This document shows positions 33,999-41,340 of a stretch of 64,000 bases of DNA, one piece after another. The stretch is from CAZSBB01 sp964605235 (lineage in GTDB: Bacteria > Planctomycetota > Phycisphaerae > Phycisphaerales > Phycisphaeraceae): the NCBI GenBank assembly GCA_964605235.1, contig CAZSBB010000001.1, positions 248,001-312,000 on the forward strand, given 5' to 3'. The position numbers were made by a program, and so were the translations under genes. The notes under the pieces are model-generated. The model was not told the DNA's origin. It did not search any database and saw only the letters and a program-made list of their open reading frames with translations. The first letter of the stretch is position 1. Every line of letters begins with the position of its first letter.

Positions 33999-34709
33999 TC
34001 ACCCCGCCTCGCCGGCTGCGGCCGCCTGCCGCCGAACCGCCTTTTCGATGACCACTGGCTCGTTGGGCACATCCCCCATGCCCTGCTGGTTGCCGGTGGC
34101 GACCTGTTTGATGCGGTCCACGACGTCCATGCCCTCGATCACCTGCCCAAAGACGCAGTAGCCGTAGCCCTGACTGTCTTTGCGGGTGTGGTTGAGGAAG
34201 TCATTGTCCTTGACATTGATGAAGAACTGGCTGGAGGCGGAATGAACCATGCTGGTGCGCGCCATGGCGAGGGTGCCGCGCAGGTTCTTGAGCCCGTTGT
34301 CGGCTTCATTATGGATCGGGGCATGGGTGTCCTTCCGGCTCAGTTGCGCCGTGAACCCGCCGCCCTGGATCATGAAATCGCTGATGACCCGGTGAAACAC
34401 CGTGCCGTCGTAAAACTGCTCATCCACATACCGCAGGAAGTTGGCGACCGTCAGCGGCGCCTTGACGCGATCAAGCTGCACCACGATCACGCCCTTGCTG
34501 GTGTGCAGTTCGACGACCGGGGCGGGGTCGGCAGCGATGGCCGGGTCCACTGCCGCCGGGGTCGCAGGGCTCGCCTGCGGGGTGGCGGACGTACGGGTGG
34601 GGCTGGCGGGTTGACTGGCGGGTTTGCTCTGCTCCGAGCAACCCACCAGCAGCCATAAGGCATACGCCAGCGCCAAACCGGCGCCACACGGAAGCGATCG
34701 GGTGGACAT
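33999..34709 (-). CDS. Lipoprotein peptidyl-prolyl isomerase (cyclophilin)
   Basis: A 236-residue cyclophilin with a lipoprotein signal (WLLVGC, Cys24), a Pro/Thr/Ala linker (about 25-60) and a full cyclophilin domain with FHRVISDFMIQGGG, the core MARTSMVHSASSQFFINV and FGQVIEGMDVVD. The catalytic-site Arg in FHRV is present. It is expected to face the periplasm and assist folding of exported proteins. CAGGAG precedes the ATG at 34709; an ATG two codons earlier touches the ribosome site. Confidence 0.92.
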   Translation of the reverse strand: MSTRSLPCGAGLALAYALWLLVGCSEQSKPASQPASPTRTSATPQASPATPAAVDPAIAADPAPVVELHTSKGVIVVQLDRVKAPLTVANFLRYVDEQFYDGTVFHRVISDFMIQGGGFTAQLSRKDTHAPIHNEADNGLKNLRGTLAMARTSMVHSASSQFFINVKDNDFLNHTRKDSQGYGYCVFGQVIEGMDVVDRIKQVATGNQQGMGDVPNEPVVIEKAVRRQAAAAGEAG

Positions 34710-34998
34710 GGGCATCTCCTGAGCTGCTCCGGCCGACGGGCGCGCCAGCGCATGGAAGCAGGGGCGGCATTGTAGCGGCTCGGCTCCATCAGACCGAGGC
34801 CAACCCGCCTCACCCCCCCCTGCTTTGCGCCGCTTACCCAGCCTTCCGTAATTACCTGAATTGCCAACACTTCCATGTTTAACCCCACGGCCGACCCGGC
34901 TCGGTTTTTTTCGCCCATTGGTTGCTGACGCCCCATTTTGAATTGTTGGTTAAGTGGGCGCAGGACGCGCCCGATGCTTGTCAGGGAGGGTCCGGTTG
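34710..34998. promoter_or_regulatory. Divergent promoter region
   Basis: TACAAT on the minus strand (complement 34769-34774) is a good -10 for the cyclophilin gene, giving a leader of about 55 nt. The half facing the GGDEF gene is AT-richer and contains the palindrome GTAATTAC (34848-34855) and a T7 run after a weak stem (34905-34911). No clear promoter for the cyclase is visible. Confidence 0.4.
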
Positions 34999-36489
34999 AT
35001 GGCTCAAGACCTCGCAACTCCGCAGGAACCCCGCATGGTGCTCAAAGGCGCCCGCTACGCCTTGGAACACAAGCTGTTGGCGTGGACGCTGGCTCTGGTG
35101 GTCGCGCCCACGTTTGTCTGTGTGTTCTGGCTCAATCGCACCGCCACCCAGGCGATGGCGAACCATCATGCGCAGAATGTCGCCATTCTCGCCCAGACCC
35201 TCGCCAGCGCCCTGGGCACCCGCAGCGAAGGGGAAACCCTCGAACAGGTCGCCGGCCAGCGCCTGAAGGTGCTCAACCTCGACCAGCGGTTGGCGTTCAT
35301 TGCCGTGACGGATCCGGAGCATCGCATCCTCTACCGCCGCGCCATCGACACCGAAACCTGGATGAGCTACCGCTGCTGGGTCGACACCGCCGGCCAACGC
35401 GCCACCGCCGAAGTCGGCAAACCCGTCATCCTCGGCGACGACGGCGAAATGGTCGTCCATCGCGTGGCGATCCTCAATCCCCCGCTGAACCTCACCGCCA
35501 GCTTCGACGACACCGGCCCCATTCGCCGCACCGTCGAAGGCTATGTCACCCTCGGCATGCGCGAACCGGCGCTCCCCGCCACCCTCCGCGAGCTGCGCAC
35601 CACCCAGATGGCGGCCGCCTGCGTCATCTGCCTCATCTGCCTGCCCATCGGCATCTGGTCCGTTCGCCGCGTCACCGGCCCGCTGCGCCAACTCGTCGAT
35701 GCCTCCCTCGCCCTGGCGTCCGGCGGCAACCCCGAACCCGTCCGCATCAACCGCCATGACGAAGTGGGCATGCTCGGCCAGGCGTTCAACTTCATGATCC
35801 AACGCCTCACCGCCGCCCGCAGCCTCCTCCAGCACGCCAACGAGGAACTCGAGCACAAAGTCCAGCAACGCACCATGGACCTGCAGCGCCTCAACGAACA
35901 GCTCGAACGCACCGCACGCCAGTTTGAAACCCTCGCCGCCACCGATCCGCTCACCGGCCTGCACAATCGCCGCGCCTTCAACGACGCCCTGACCCGCGCC
36001 TGCGCCGAAGCCGACCGCTACGACGAAAACCTCGCCGTGGTCATGATCGACCTCGACGGCTTCAAGCAGCTCAACGACACCCTGGGCCACCAGAAGGGCG
36101 ACGAATTGCTGCAGATCGCCGGGTCGAGCCTGCAGGTCAACTGCCGCGGCTCGGACATTGCCGGACGCTTCGGCGGCGACGAATTCGTCCTGCTCCTGCC
36201 CCGCGCCGATGAACTGACCGCCCGCCGCGTTGCCGAGCGCGTGCAGGACAGCTTCAACAGTGCCGTCCGCTCCCTGCTCGACCGCACCAGCATGGACGGC
36301 AAGGTCACCATGAGCCTGGGGCTGGCGACCCGCGAGGAAACCGACAACGGCGATCCCGATCAAATCCTCGCCCGCGCCGACCACGCCCTGTACCGCGCCA
36401 AGGAACTGGGCAAGAACCGCGTGATCGTCTTCAAACGCAGCGAGTTCGCCCATCCGCCGGTCGAACTGCAACCCGCCGTGAGCAATTGA
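34999..36489 (+). CDS. Membrane HAMP-GGDEF diguanylate cyclase
   Basis: A 496-residue sensor that makes cyclic di-GMP. A membrane segment near 25-45 and a second near 195-215 flank a periplasmic sensor of about 150 residues. A HAMP domain (RRVTGPLRQLVDASLALASG onward), a short coiled coil (about 265-305) and a GGDEF domain follow. The catalytic motif is intact, GGDEF at 392-396, and an inhibitory I-site RGSD is at 383-386, exactly five residues upstream, so product feedback is expected. GGAGG precedes the ATG at 34999. Confidence 0.92.
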   Translation: MAQDLATPQEPRMVLKGARYALEHKLLAWTLALVVAPTFVCVFWLNRTATQAMANHHAQNVAILAQTLASALGTRSEGETLEQVAGQRLKVLNLDQRLAFIAVTDPEHRILYRRAIDTETWMSYRCWVDTAGQRATAEVGKPVILGDDGEMVVHRVAILNPPLNLTASFDDTGPIRRTVEGYVTLGMREPALPATLRELRTTQMAAACVICLICLPIGIWSVRRVTGPLRQLVDASLALASGGNPEPVRINRHDEVGMLGQAFNFMIQRLTAARSLLQHANEELEHKVQQRTMDLQRLNEQLERTARQFETLAATDPLTGLHNRRAFNDALTRACAEADRYDENLAVVMIDLDGFKQLNDTLGHQKGDELLQIAGSSLQVNCRGSDIAGRFGGDEFVLLLPRADELTARRVAERVQDSFNSAVRSLLDRTSMDGKVTMSLGLATREETDNGDPDQILARADHALYRAKELGKNRVIVFKRSEFAHPPVELQPAVSN

Positions 36490-36501
36490 ACGCCTTGCCT
36501 T

Positions 36502-36616
36502 GACGAGCCGGAAGCGTCAGCGACGGGCTACGCGTCCAACCGCCACATCACCCTGAGCGCTGCCACAACGCGCCGCGGTTCAATCCTTCTCTGCTTCGCT
36601 CACGCCTCCAACTCGT
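36502..36616. repeat. GAAGCGTCAGCGA inverted repeat, degenerate
   Basis: GACGAGCCGGAAGCGTCAGC at 36502 is paired with a decayed partner TGCTTCGCTCACGCCTCCAA ending in CTCGT at 36616. It fills the gap after the GGDEF gene. Confidence 0.55.
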
Positions 36617-36650
36617 CCCCACCGCGTCCCGCGCCCATGCGATAAATCAC

Positions 36651-36656
36651 TAAACT
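36651..36656 (+). promoter_or_regulatory. -10 element of the leaderless GT4 gene
   Basis: TAAACT ends 7 nt before the ATG at 36664, and no Shine-Dalgarno sequence is present. Confidence 0.5.
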
Positions 36657-36663
36657 GCCCCGG

Positions 36664-38010
36664 ATGTCCACAGCGTCCCCAGGGTCCAGTTCCTCCGCGG
36701 TCATTGGCATTGCGCTGCTCGGTGGCCCGCTCACCGGCGCGATGCTGCGCGACCTGCGCCTGGCGAATGACCTGGCGCGGCGCGGCTACCCGGTCCACCT
36801 GTTCTGGGCGATGGACCTCAACCGCACCGCCCACATCGATCCAGCCATCGAGCAACACTGGCTCTTCCACGGCGCCCGGCTGGTGGGTTGGCCCCCGGCG
36901 CTCAGCGAAGCCCTCGGCCGGCTGAGCAGCCGCATCGCCAACGACAAAAGCCGCGCCAACTTCCTGCAGGATCGCAGCAACCTTTACGACCGCGTGCTGC
37001 GTCGCCTCACCGGCCTGCTGTGCGACGGCGTGCAGTCCCGCCCGGCGATCGTGCAACGCTACGCCCGTAAGCTCCAGCAGCTCGGCATCACCCACCTCTG
37101 CTCGGGTCTGGGCATGCTGGGCATGTGGGGCACTGCCGCGTGTCAATTGCTCAGCCACCCGCCGCGCCATCTCATCAGCTTTCAGGGCCATGAGCTGTAT
37201 CTGGAATACGCCCGTCGGCTCAAGCGCGAACCGGAACTGAAACAGCAACTGCGCGCCGCGGTGCTCGGCGCGGACTATCCCGCGATTGCCGTCAGTGAGC
37301 CGTATCGTCAGATCGTCTGCGCCGACATGGACCTGACCCCGGAGCAGGTGGTCGCCATTCCCCCCGGGGTGGAATTGCCGCCGGAGATGGATCGCACCGC
37401 TGCGCGGGCGCAGCTCAAACAGTTTTATCCCGACCTGCAGCCGGAGGCGCCGCTGCTGACTTACATCGGCCGGCAGGATGCGGAAAAAGGCATCGACCTG
37501 CTGCTCTATGCCGCGGCAATCCTGCGCCAGCGCGGGCTGCGCTTCCAACTGGCGGTGTGCGGCTCGTCGCTGTTTGGTCAGGATTACCGCCACGCCATGG
37601 AATACGTCGCCCGCAGTTTGAACATCAAATTGCTGCGCGACAAACAGGTCACCGGCGCCCGCTGGACCAACCTCCTGGCGGGCAGCCATGTCGTGATCTA
37701 TCCCTCCATCATCCGCGAAACCTTCGGCATGGTGCCGGTTGAAGCCCTGGCGCACGGCACGCCCGCGGTGGTGCCGGACCTCGGCGGCGCCGCCACCGTC
37801 ATCGAAGCCGAGGGTCACGTCGCGGGCCTGCGCTTTCGCCCGTGGGACAGCGGCGACCTGGCGCAGCAGTTGGCGACGTTGCTCGAAAATCCCCAGCAAT
37901 ACGAGACCCTGCGCCAAGCTGCCCGCACCGTGGCGGCCCACTACAGCGTGCAGCGCCAGGGCGAGCGCGTGCTCGACCACTTGCAGCTTCCGCACCAGGC
38001 GCAGCGCTGA
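36664..38010 (+). CDS. Glycosyltransferase family 4
   Basis: GT-B retaining glycosyltransferase of 448 residues. The N-terminal acceptor domain begins GIALLGGPLTGAMLRDLRLANDLARRGY. The C-terminal donor domain holds TYIGRQDAEKGIDLLLYAAA and the E-x7-E motif in IRETFGMVPVEALAHGTPAVVP. It is a cytosolic or peripheral enzyme transferring a sugar from an NDP-sugar; the substrates are unknown. It is followed 44 nt later by a propeller-type protein on the same strand, possibly one transcript. Confidence 0.9.
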   Translation: MSTASPGSSSSAVIGIALLGGPLTGAMLRDLRLANDLARRGYPVHLFWAMDLNRTAHIDPAIEQHWLFHGARLVGWPPALSEALGRLSSRIANDKSRANFLQDRSNLYDRVLRRLTGLLCDGVQSRPAIVQRYARKLQQLGITHLCSGLGMLGMWGTAACQLLSHPPRHLISFQGHELYLEYARRLKREPELKQQLRAAVLGADYPAIAVSEPYRQIVCADMDLTPEQVVAIPPGVELPPEMDRTAARAQLKQFYPDLQPEAPLLTYIGRQDAEKGIDLLLYAAAILRQRGLRFQLAVCGSSLFGQDYRHAMEYVARSLNIKLLRDKQVTGARWTNLLAGSHVVIYPSIIRETFGMVPVEALAHGTPAVVPDLGGAATVIEAEGHVAGLRFRPWDSGDLAQQLATLLENPQQYETLRQAARTVAAHYSVQRQGERVLDHLQLPHQAQR

Positions 38011-38054
38011 CGCGCTATCGGCCTGCTGTTCGCCATCCGTACCCGGAGTTGTCG

Positions 38055-39443
38055 ATGACCTCCTTTCAGCCGGACCTCACCAAACCCCAGCTTTTCCTCG
38101 ATGACCAGTGGATCGCCGCGTCCAGCCGACTGCAGCGCTGCTGGTTCAGTCCGCGCAAGTATCCCCATCCGGTGCTCACGGCCGAGCATCCGTGGGAATA
38201 CAACTGCCCGGTGCTGTTCGGCTCCGTGCTGCACCGCGATGGTCTGTTCCGCATGTGGTACGTCGCCTGGACGCGCCACGTGCCGCTGCGCGCCTGCTAT
38301 GCCGAGTCCCACGACGGCGTGCACTGGCGTAAGCCGCGCCTGGGGCTGCATGAGTTTGAAGGCAGCATGGACAACAACATCGTGTTCAATCCGTTTTCCA
38401 CCCATGCCATCATTGATGACCTGACCATCATTGAGGACGACGAGCACGACCCGCGCTGGCCGCTGAAGGTGCTGTTCTGGGAAAGCACCAAAACGCCGAG
38501 CGTTTCCAATCACAACATTTACGCCGGCCGCTCTGCCGACGGCATCCACTGGGAAATGCTCGGACCCGTGCTGCCCAACTGGGGCGATCGTTTCAATGCC
38601 GTGCCGCGCCGCATCAACGGCAAGTTCGTGGTGTTCGGCCGAGCGCCCGACCGCGACCCCATGGGCAGCGGCCGCGCGGTCTGGCGCACCGAAAGCAGCG
38701 ACCTCAAACGCTGGTCCAAACCCCGGCTCGTGCTCACCAGCGATCACGAAGACCCCGCGCTGATGGAGATTTACTCGCTCTCGGCGTTCCCCCATCACGA
38801 CCTGCTGCTGGGCGGCATCGAGCGCATGCACATGAGCCCCGACCAGGTCGACTGCGAACTGACCTGGAGCCGCGACGCCGGCTGCACCTGGCAACGCTCG
38901 CGCCCACGCCCCAGCTTCATTCCCCTGGGCGCGCCCGGCGCGTGGGATGACACCTGGATCAACCTGCCCGCCAACGCCCCGCTGGTGCGCGCCGATTCGC
39001 TCTGGTTCTACTACTCCGGCCGGAGCGGCGCCCACGGCGTGGTCTACCCCCACAACGCCGGCGGCATCGGCCTGGCGACGCTGCGCCACGACGGCTTCTG
39101 CGCCCTGCGCGCCCGCGAACACCCCGGCCGGCTGCTCACGCCCGTCTTCACCTGGCCCGGCGGCGATCTGCAGGTCAACGTCGACTGCCGCCGCGATGAA
39201 CACAGCCACCCGCGCAACATCCTGCCCGGCGTGCTGCGCGTCGAAGCTCGTGACGCCGCCGGCAAAGCGATCAAGGGTTTCACGCTGGCGGATTTCACCG
39301 TGCGCAAGCTCAACCAGACCAACGCCCAGTTGCGCTGGAACGACAAATCGCTCGACCGCCTGCGCGGGCGCAAGGTGCAACTGTTCTTCGAAATGACCGA
39401 CACCCTGCTCTACAGCTTCCACGCGGAAAAGGCGGGGAAATGA
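38055..39443 (+). CDS. Beta-propeller glycosidase-like protein
   Basis: A 462-residue protein resembling the five-bladed propellers of GH32/43/130 families. LFLDDQWI opens the protein; blade segments include GLFRMWYVAWTR, CYAESHDGVHWRKPRLGL, IYAGRSADGIHWE and SLWFYYSGRSGAHG. A C-terminal beta-domain (about 365-455, LQVNVDCRRDE onward) is attached. Catalytic residues cannot be named with confidence. There is no signal peptide. GGAG lies 6 nt before the ATG. It is co-directional with the GT4 gene and convergent with the PHP gene. Confidence 0.72.
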   Translation: MTSFQPDLTKPQLFLDDQWIAASSRLQRCWFSPRKYPHPVLTAEHPWEYNCPVLFGSVLHRDGLFRMWYVAWTRHVPLRACYAESHDGVHWRKPRLGLHEFEGSMDNNIVFNPFSTHAIIDDLTIIEDDEHDPRWPLKVLFWESTKTPSVSNHNIYAGRSADGIHWEMLGPVLPNWGDRFNAVPRRINGKFVVFGRAPDRDPMGSGRAVWRTESSDLKRWSKPRLVLTSDHEDPALMEIYSLSAFPHHDLLLGGIERMHMSPDQVDCELTWSRDAGCTWQRSRPRPSFIPLGAPGAWDDTWINLPANAPLVRADSLWFYYSGRSGAHGVVYPHNAGGIGLATLRHDGFCALRAREHPGRLLTPVFTWPGGDLQVNVDCRRDEHSHPRNILPGVLRVEARDAAGKAIKGFTLADFTVRKLNQTNAQLRWNDKSLDRLRGRKVQLFFEMTDTLLYSFHAEKAGK

Positions 39444-39475
39444 TCGGCCCGATGCGGTGTCGTCTGGCGCTCCAT

Positions 39476-39504
39476 TTAGCCCCGGGTCATTGACCCGGGG
39501 CTAA
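39476..39504. repeat. TTAGCCCC palindrome, copy 2
   Basis: TTAGCCCCGGGTCA (39476-39489), one base, then its exact reverse complement (39491-39504): a 14-bp stem with a 1-nt centre, followed by GTGAAG. It lies between convergent genes ending at 39443 and 39526, so it could also act as a bidirectional transcript end. Confidence 0.7.
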
Positions 39505-39525
39505 GTGAAGCACCAATCCGCCGAC

Positions 39526-40350
39526 TCACCCCGCACGCAGGCTCGCCTTCGCCGCGCCGATTTCCACGTCCACGCGCTGCCGCTCCAGAAAGTAGCTCAC
39601 GTGCGTGTAGCCCGCCGCCGCCAGATGGTCCAGCGCATCTTCAAAGCGATCCGCCACCCGCTTGGGGACATGGGCGTCAGCGCCGATCACGCAGGGAATG
39701 TTCCGCGCCCGCATGCGACGGAGAATCTCGTCACTGGGGTTGTACTCCGGCAACGGTTTGAGCAAGCCGGATGTGTTGAGTTCCATCGCCACGCCCGTCG
39801 CGGCAATGCGGTCCAGACACTGATCCACATGCCCGCTGATGGCGTCCAGGTCCCATTCGTTGGGCGCCATGTTCTTCACCAAATCCGGATGGGAAATGGT
39901 GTCGAACAAGCCGGTCTCGGCGGCTTTGGCGAGATTGGTGAAATAGCCCTTGAAAAACGCGGTCAGGTCGCCCATCCAGAACATCTGCCGATATTCATCC
40001 AGAAACGGATGCACCGAACCGAGCACATGATGCAACGCCACGCTCGCCATCTGCTCGCGCAAAAAGCCTTCCATCCCGGGGAAGTAATCCGCCTCCAGCC
40101 CCAGCCGCACGTCGATGCGCCCTGCCCAGGCTTCGCGCGCCCGCTGCACCAGCGCGATGTATTCGAGCCATTGCGTGGGATACATCCGGCTCGCCTGCGC
40201 CACATTGCCCGGCAGCGGATTGTGACAGGTGACCACGATGCCCTTGAGCCCGCGTGCCTCCGCGCGGGCGGCATACTCCTCCGGCTCGCCCTGGGCGTGC
40301 CGACACAAGGGCGTGTGCATGTGCGTTTCGTACAACAGCCGCGCGCTCAT
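39526..40350 (-). CDS. PHP-family phosphatase (histidinol-phosphatase-like)
   Basis: Polymerase-and-histidinol-phosphatase fold, 274 residues, trinuclear metal site. Motifs: THMHTPLCRHAQG near the start, GIVVTCHNPLP, GLEADYFPG, GSVHPF, TISHPDLVK and the final GADAHVP, all in HisK order. It could be histidinol phosphatase, but there is no his gene nearby and the co-directional neighbour is a glycosidase-like gene, so another phosphoester is possible. AAAGGA lies 8 nt before the ATG at 40350. Confidence 0.86.
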   Translation of the reverse strand: MSARLLYETHMHTPLCRHAQGEPEEYAARAEARGLKGIVVTCHNPLPGNVAQASRMYPTQWLEYIALVQRAREAWAGRIDVRLGLEADYFPGMEGFLREQMASVALHHVLGSVHPFLDEYRQMFWMGDLTAFFKGYFTNLAKAAETGLFDTISHPDLVKNMAPNEWDLDAISGHVDQCLDRIAATGVAMELNTSGLLKPLPEYNPSDEILRRMRARNIPCVIGADAHVPKRVADRFEDALDHLAAAGYTHVSYFLERQRVDVEIGAAKASLRAG

Positions 40351-40385
40351 GGGAGCGTCCTTTCTCACCAATCCTCGGTCCAGGC

Positions 40386-41294
40386 TCAGTCATCATGCAA
40401 TTGCGCCAGCGCAATGCCGCTCTCGCCGGCGACACTGTAGAGCAGATACGTGTTCCCGTCTTCCTCATAAATCGCCGGGTCACGGAGCTGATGCACCGGC
40501 CGATGCACGGCCCCGCAGTCGGACCTTACCACCGGCTGATCCGCACCTTCCCATGCCAGTTCCGGCCGCAGCACCGTCACCGCCGGCGTCGGACGCCACT
40601 GCATCCAATCCGTCTGGAGATTGAGCCGGCTGAGCAGAATGTGTTCGGGCGCGTCATGCCGCCGGGAGAAAAACCATTGCAGTTCCTCACCCACCACGCG
40701 CAAAGCGCTGTGGCGCACCGCATCATCAAACAGCACCGGGCCCGGTTCCCAGGCGGTCACGCCATCCCGGCTGCGCCACCAGACGCCGGGCATGCTCACG
40801 CCGTACCACCATCCCCGCCAATGACACACGCGGAAGTAGGATGGACAAATCACCTCGGGCAGCACCGTGAAACGCAGCCCGTCCGGGGACCACGCCAACC
40901 GGGTGAACTGCGCGGCATGGAGCGATTGGCCACGACACAGCGGCGCCAGCGCGGGACGCTCCGCCACTGGCACCGGTCCATGGAAATACATCCGCACCTG
41001 CCGCGCCGACTCATCCACGATGACGTCCGGTGATGCGATGTGCCCGACAAACGGCGTCTGCGCCAGATGCAGCGCGCCCGGCTCGTGTATCCGCCATGGG
41101 CCGGCGAGCGCGTCGGCGTACGCCAGCCGAATGAACTTGCCCGCGTGATGGGCGAAATACAAGTGGTACTTGCCCAGAGCGCCCCGGAGCCAGTTGGGCG
41201 TGCGGATCAGCGCCGGACCATTGATGTTGCCCTCGATGGTGCGGGACAAGCCGGGATGAATGATCGGATTGCCGGGAAGTCGAATCACGCGCAT
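40386..41294 (-). CDS. GH130/GH43-like beta-propeller protein
   Basis: A 302-residue five-bladed-propeller candidate: NPIIHPGLSRTIEGNINGPALI at the start, KYHLYFAHHAGKFIRLAYADAL, IASPDVIVDESARQVRMYFHG and a closing LRDPAIYEEDGNTYLLYSVAGE. The last segment matches the D-P-x-I-x-E-D-G pattern of glycan-active propellers. The frame opens further upstream, but the ATG at 41294 is 6 nt after TATCAT and homology starts there. It is followed by the PHP gene after 35 nt, so the two likely share one transcript. Confidence 0.76.
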   Translation of the reverse strand: MRVIRLPGNPIIHPGLSRTIEGNINGPALIRTPNWLRGALGKYHLYFAHHAGKFIRLAYADALAGPWRIHEPGALHLAQTPFVGHIASPDVIVDESARQVRMYFHGPVPVAERPALAPLCRGQSLHAAQFTRLAWSPDGLRFTVLPEVICPSYFRVCHWRGWWYGVSMPGVWWRSRDGVTAWEPGPVLFDDAVRHSALRVVGEELQWFFSRRHDAPEHILLSRLNLQTDWMQWRPTPAVTVLRPELAWEGADQPVVRSDCGAVHRPVHQLRDPAIYEEDGNTYLLYSVAGESGIALAQLHDD

Positions 41295-41300
41295 GTCGGC

Positions 41301-41306
41301 ATGATA
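41301..41306 (-). promoter_or_regulatory. -10 element of the leaderless propeller gene
   Basis: Minus-strand TATCAT ends 6 nt before the ATG at 41294; the spacer is GCCGAC. Confidence 0.5.
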
Positions 41307-41340
41307 GGGATTACCCCACCACCCGCGAGGAGACGGCCGA

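Noticed and set aside
34891..34911. Riboswitch or terminator before the GGDEF gene
   Set aside because: The stem is only 4-5 bp and no c-di-GMP aptamer elements are recognisable; the T-run alone is not enough.
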